From positions 398,092,117 through 398,156,116 of the forward strand of contig JAVHZZ010000001.1 in NCBI GenBank assembly GCA_036250195.1: a DNA stretch of 64,000 bases, written 5' to 3'. The position numbers and the translations under genes were made by a program. Source of the DNA: Mixophyes australis (taxonomy: Eukaryota > Chordata > Amphibia > Anura > Limnodynastidae). A model generated the notes under the pieces. It worked only from the letters and a program-made list of their open reading frames with translations. It was not told the origin of the DNA and did not search any database. Of this stretch, positions 60,190 to 64,000 are shown one piece after another; the first letter of the stretch is position 1, and every line of letters starts with the position of its first letter.

Positions 60190-61770
60190 GTAAACTAGCG
60201 GCCAGCCCGACTATGCGCTATCAGTAGTGCCCCAGGCCTGTCTCTGACTTCCTTCTAAAAAATCCCAGGGGGGGGGATCCCCTCCCCTACCCCTGTCACC
60301 TCCTCCCTCGTGTTAATTTCCCCTATACCCGGGACGGGATGGAATGTGGTTAGTATGATCCGCTACCATGGGGAACCTGTCCAGGAACTCGGTGCGTCCT
60401 GCAGGCGCTGCGGGAGACCTTCTTGTCTCGAACTGAGCTGGACGGAATGTATTATTGCTTAGGTCTTGGGAAAATAATAATGGAGATAACTATCTTGGTA
60501 AAGTTTCTGTTGCCCGCCTAGACCCGGCTAAACCCACCCCGTCTGCCTGCCCCGTGAGTTCCTGTCCCTGAGTGTAGCGGGGGGGGGGGGGTTAAGCTGC
60601 TGACAATAAAAAAGGGGAGAGGGATTAACATGATCCCCTGGCAGACCCCTATCTCCTACATAACCAGCGTCCTTCTGAGGCGGGAGTGCCTGATATACGT
60701 TTCCCATATATAGGTCCCAGGCCCCTATAAGGGGATCCCCGGTTTTCATTACCTACAGAAATGGAGGAGACCCACGCGACTTCCGAAGATCCGCCCCCCC
60801 CCCCCCCAACTTCTGATTAAAGGCCCCACTACTGACGCGGCTATCCCTGCCTGATATGGGACTGAAAAACTCACCGTGGACCTAACTTGCTATGCTGTCT
60901 GATCTGCTGCACTGGATCCTGCATTACTTAGGGCATCACTAGAGGGCTCACTGCCTGATCAAAGCTGCCTGTCCTGATGTTCCCAAGCCCGCAATACCGG
61001 AGGACTCCACCAGAGGGCTCCCTGTCTGCCGCAAACCTGTCTGACCTACAATACCTAAGCCTGCCATACTGGAGGCTGCCGCTAGAGGGCCCGCTACCCG
61101 CCGCCCACCCCACGCTATGTGCCCGCTGGACACGTGGAATACCCCTACCCCTACTAGGTCTAACTGAGGGGGAAGAACTACGGGATGACCTAGCGGACAC
61201 GCCGCTAGAACCAGAACGTGGACCGGAGGGGACGCTGGACCTCGGGGAACCAGGAAGCGCCCGTGATGCAGGTAAGGACTCTGCATAACGGGCTGGGGCG
61301 CTGAGGACTCTACTGGGCCTAGACTTGCTGCGGGGGACCTAGGGGGAGCCTAAATGTAAAACGGGGAAAACGTAGAAGGACAAGAGGGAGCAGGAGATGG
61401 AAAGAAAAATAAAATACACCTAGCAAGAACAGAGGGAGATGACAGAGGAGGGGGAGGGGGGGGGGAGAAGGAGAGGGAAGGGGGATAAGAATGTAAGGGA
61501 AAAGGGATGAGAAAGAAAACAGGACAGATGTAAAAAACCTGTAAAGGGGAAAAATAAGTTAAGCATAAGACGAAAAAAATAAAAAATAAATAAAAATAAA
61601 AATCAAACAATAAGAAATCCATAAAGCAGACAACTGAGAAAGTTACAGCAAGAGAGATCAATACAAGCCTGACTCTCTTGCTGAGAATCCGGAAGCAGGA
61701 AGGGCAGAAGCCTCTGCACACTGACTTATAACTGTGTATAAGTCCCAACCCCTTCCTGCACTCATTGGCT
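60190..61770 (-). other. Ngaro 5' leader and flank
   Basis: No conserved coding motif is visible. The part at 60930-61290 is GC-rich, with imperfect repeats of a CTGCCATACTGGAGG type. The part at 61370-61620 is purine-rich low-complexity. I take this as leader plus split-repeat region, but the boundary with flanking DNA is uncertain. Confidence 0.4.
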
Positions 61771-62400
61771 GAAACTTACAGGAATCCACAGATAATAGGT
61801 TCTTTGGTAAGTCACTCACCCGCATGATTTTAACTGCGTTTAGTCTGAGGGACACACTTCTCTAAAATATACTACTATATTATTATATCAAGATACTATC
61901 CTACATAGATAGATGGAAATGTTTCCTTTATTTTGTTAAAGTTTTTATGAATATTAGTATGTTTAAAAATAAGATTTTGTCAAACCCATTGACTTTTCAT
62001 TGTATGGTTCCACCATTGCACACTATGTGATAAACACCTCTATACCACTTGTATATGGAAGTGACATAAGAGGTGTTATTAAAATTAAATATCTTAAATT
62101 GTATGTAATCACACATGTAACCATAATACTGACACAGCCCTATTACATAGCATGTGTTGTAGATTGTGTGAAGTTTATTACAAGCAACATTACTATATAT
62201 AATACGTTTATCTTCTATATACATAACTACATGGTCCAGATAAAAAACATATTTCATATCTTAATTATAATAGCGAACTTACGCTTTGCTATCTTCCTTC
62301 TAATTTCCGCAAGGAGCTGCGGTTGTCTCCTGTGGAGGTCACTACAGCGGTGCTACAGCTGCGTAATTGTTTTCTTTAACATATTTATTTTTTACTGATT
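61771..62400. other. Unassigned AT-rich spacer
   Basis: No gene or repeat structure recognised. Confidence 0.45.
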
Positions 62401-64000
62401 CTGTGTCGCCGATCCGCCCCATGTGACCACAACACGCTGACGTTCCCTCTCCCTCCTCACTGGCTGTCGAGCATGATGTCATCATCACATCCAGACCGTG
62501 TCAATGAGGAGCTGCAGTGAGAGGAACTCGCTGTCAACAGAAGAAAAGATAGAAGCCAGGTAAGTAAAGTTTGTGTTACTGTTTATGCAGGGGTATAGTG
62601 AAATAAAGGGAACACAGTATGCGCTGCAAGGGGGAGGGGTGGGGGGCTGTGTGTGCTGCAAGGAGGAAGACAGTGTGTGCTGCAAGGGGGGACAGTGTGT
62701 GCTGCAAGGGGGAAGACAGTGTGTGCTGCAAGGAGGAAGACAGTGTGTGCTGCAAGGAGGAAGACAGTGTGTGCTGCTAGGGGGAGGACAGTGTGCTGCA
62801 AGGGGGAAGGTAGTGTGTGCTGCAAAGGGGAAGACAGTGTGTGCTGCAAGGGGGAAGACAGTGTGTGCTGCAAGGGGGAAGACAGTGTGTGCTGCAAGGG
62901 GGAAGACAGTGTGTGCTGCAAGGGGGAAGACAGTGTGTGCTGCAAGGAGGAAGACTGTGTGTTCTGCAAGGAGGAAGACTGTGTGTTCTGCAAGGAGGAA
63001 GACTGTGTGTGCTGCAAGGGGGGCAGTGTGTGCTGCAAGGGGGATGCAGTGTGTGCTGCAAGGAGGAAGACAGTGTGTGCTGCAAGGCGGAGGACAGTGT
63101 GTGCTGCAAGGCGGAGGACAGTGTGTGATGCAAGGGGGGCAGTGTGTGCTGCAAGGTGGATGCAGTGTGTGCTGCAAGGCGTAGGACAGTGTGTGTCTAG
63201 GGGGGAGCAGTGTGTGCTGCAAGGCGGAAGACTGTGTGCTGCAAGGGGGATGCAGTGTGTGCTGCAAGGAGGAAGACAGTGTGTGCTGCAAGGCGGAGGA
63301 CAGTGTGTGCTGCAAGGCGGAGGACAGTGTGTGCTGCAAGGCGGAGGACAGTGTGTGCTGCAAGGCGGAGGACAGTGTGTGCTGCAAGGCGGAGGACAGT
63401 GTGTGCTGCAAGGTGGATGCAGTGTGTGCTGCAAGGAGGAAGACAGTGTGTGCTGCAAGAAGGAAGACAATTTGTGCTGCAAGGGGTAGGACAGTGTGTG
63501 CTGCAAGGGGGGGCAGTGTGTGCTGCAAGGGGGAGGCTGTGCGCTGCAAGGGGGAAGACTGTGCTGCAAGGGGGAACACTGTGTGTGCTGCAAGGAGGAA
63601 GACTGTGCACTGCAAGGTAAAATACAGTGTGTGCTGCAAGGGGGTGGCAGTGTGTGCTGCAAGGAGGAAGACTGCGCAGCAAGGGGGAAGACAGTGTGTG
63701 CTGCAAGAGGGGGCAGTGTGTGCTGCAATGGGGGGCAGTGTGTGCTGCGAGGAGGAAGACTGTGTATTGAGCGGGGAGTGTGATGGGTCACGAATTGGCG
63801 ACTGGGGATTAAGAGACATTTTTTCATACATCTTGTTCACTAATGTTATAAGTTGGCAAGTGGAAGGTATGTGGTGTGGTAGTTAATGAAATAACTTGGG
63901 AAGTGGGTGATGAAATTGCCAGGGGAGTCATGAATTGGCTGCTGGGGTGTAATGAAATGGGTGGGGGGGGTCATGAATTGGGTGCTGGTGGGGACATGAT
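62400..64000 (+). mobile_element. Minisatellite-bearing element, continues past the window
   Basis: The block at 62440-62570 matches the internal module of the elements at 4001 and 13924. It has CTGGCTGTCGAGCATGATG with a TGATGTCA box (62474-62481, one change from TGACGTCA), GTCAATGAGGAG, and an intact GTAAGTAAAG at 62560. A large minisatellite follows (62625-63775), then unassigned sequence with TCATGAATTGGG words to the window end. Its right terminus lies outside the window and its left inverted repeat was not found, so superfamily membership is inferred from the shared module. Confidence 0.6.
62625..63775 (+). repeat. 24-bp minisatellite, about 47 copies
   Basis: Tandem copies of a 24-bp unit, GTGTGCTGCAAGGGGGAAGA plus CAGT, with AGG/CGG variants and occasional shortened units. 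Because 24 is divisible by three, frames stay open for hundreds of codons on both strands (up to 451 residues on minus and 278 on plus). These give Cys-Cys-Lys and Leu-Gln-His-Thr repeats. They are not genes. Confidence 0.95.

Larger units (their letters stand above)
55690..61770 (-). mobile_element. Ngaro-type tyrosine-recombinase retrotransposon
   Basis: A nearly full-length but disrupted element on the minus strand. From 5' to 3': leader (about 60190-61770), gag (59314-60184), reverse transcriptase (58271-59277), RNase H (57804-58238), tyrosine recombinase (56847-57590) and a separate SGNH-hydrolase ORF (56086-56640), then a 3' region to about 55690. The recombinase replaces a DDE integrase, and the extra hydrolase is a known feature of vertebrate Ngaro elements. 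Frameshifts and stops occur in most ORFs. The split direct repeats expected at the ends could not be identified by eye, so the borders are approximate. Confidence 0.8.

Noticed and set aside
62625..63775. CRISPR-like array
   Set aside because: The units are contiguous tandem copies without unique spacers, in a vertebrate-type transposon.
62485..63886. Very long Cys-rich and His/Pro/Leu-rich open frames on both strands
   Set aside because: They arise from a 24-bp tandem repeat that keeps frames open. The proteins are pure repeats with no domain or start context.

Overview
The window looks like repeat-rich vertebrate nuclear DNA, most likely from a frog. This is inferred from the mix of transposons: DIRS and Ngaro tyrosine-recombinase retroelements, CR1 and Tx1/L1-type LINEs, a Penelope-like element, a Tc1-like fossil, and many hAT-like and Harbinger-like non-autonomous elements. 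No bacterial operons, CRISPR arrays or tRNA genes were recognised. The only intact host gene is a Toll-like receptor 2 gene (TLR2), whose coding sequence lies in one exon at 44013-46373 on the + strand. Almost every other open frame is a decayed transposon or an artefact of minisatellite arrays.

Layout. 1-5.7 kb: mostly unassigned sequence, a Harbinger-like MITE, a small tandem repeat and a complete 1.5-kb hAT-type element (4001-5504) with a perfect 8-bp target duplication. 5.7-9.4 kb: a 3'-truncated DIRS copy with gag and reverse transcriptase. 9.4-12.6 kb: unclassified repeats and a GT/AT microsatellite. 12.6-15.9 kb: a long hAT-like element carrying minisatellites, with a second hAT element nested in it (13924-15013). 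16.7-18.25 kb: a Tc1 fossil split by foreign DNA. 21.4-24.0 kb: a MITE, then an inverted pair of arrays of a TGTCGACATT-like motif. 24.05-26.75 kb: Penelope-like pieces in inverted orientation. 27.2-27.9 kb: a partial element of the minisatellite-bearing family. 28.8-30.2 kb: a 5'-truncated L1/Tx1 insertion with a 15-bp target duplication. 30.6-42 kb: MITEs, dispersed repeats and a possible solo LTR.

44-46.4 kb: TLR2, with a splice acceptor just before its start codon, a poly(A) signal downstream and a 148-bp hAT MITE immediately beyond. 47.4-53.8 kb: one CR1 LINE on the minus strand, cut by a foldback element (itself carrying another element) and by a palindromic hAT copy. 55.7-61.8 kb: a nearly full-length but broken Ngaro element on the minus strand, with gag, RT, RNase H, tyrosine recombinase and an SGNH hydrolase. 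62.4 kb to the end: another member of the minisatellite-bearing family, with about 47 copies of a 24-bp unit.

Nothing here clearly amounts to a new multi-gene system. The most unusual non-genic signal is a shared internal module: a CRE-like TGACGTCA box followed by a splice-donor-like GTAAGTAAAG and then a minisatellite. It recurs in several elements whose termini differ. Exact repeat classification and host species cannot be settled from sequence reading alone.
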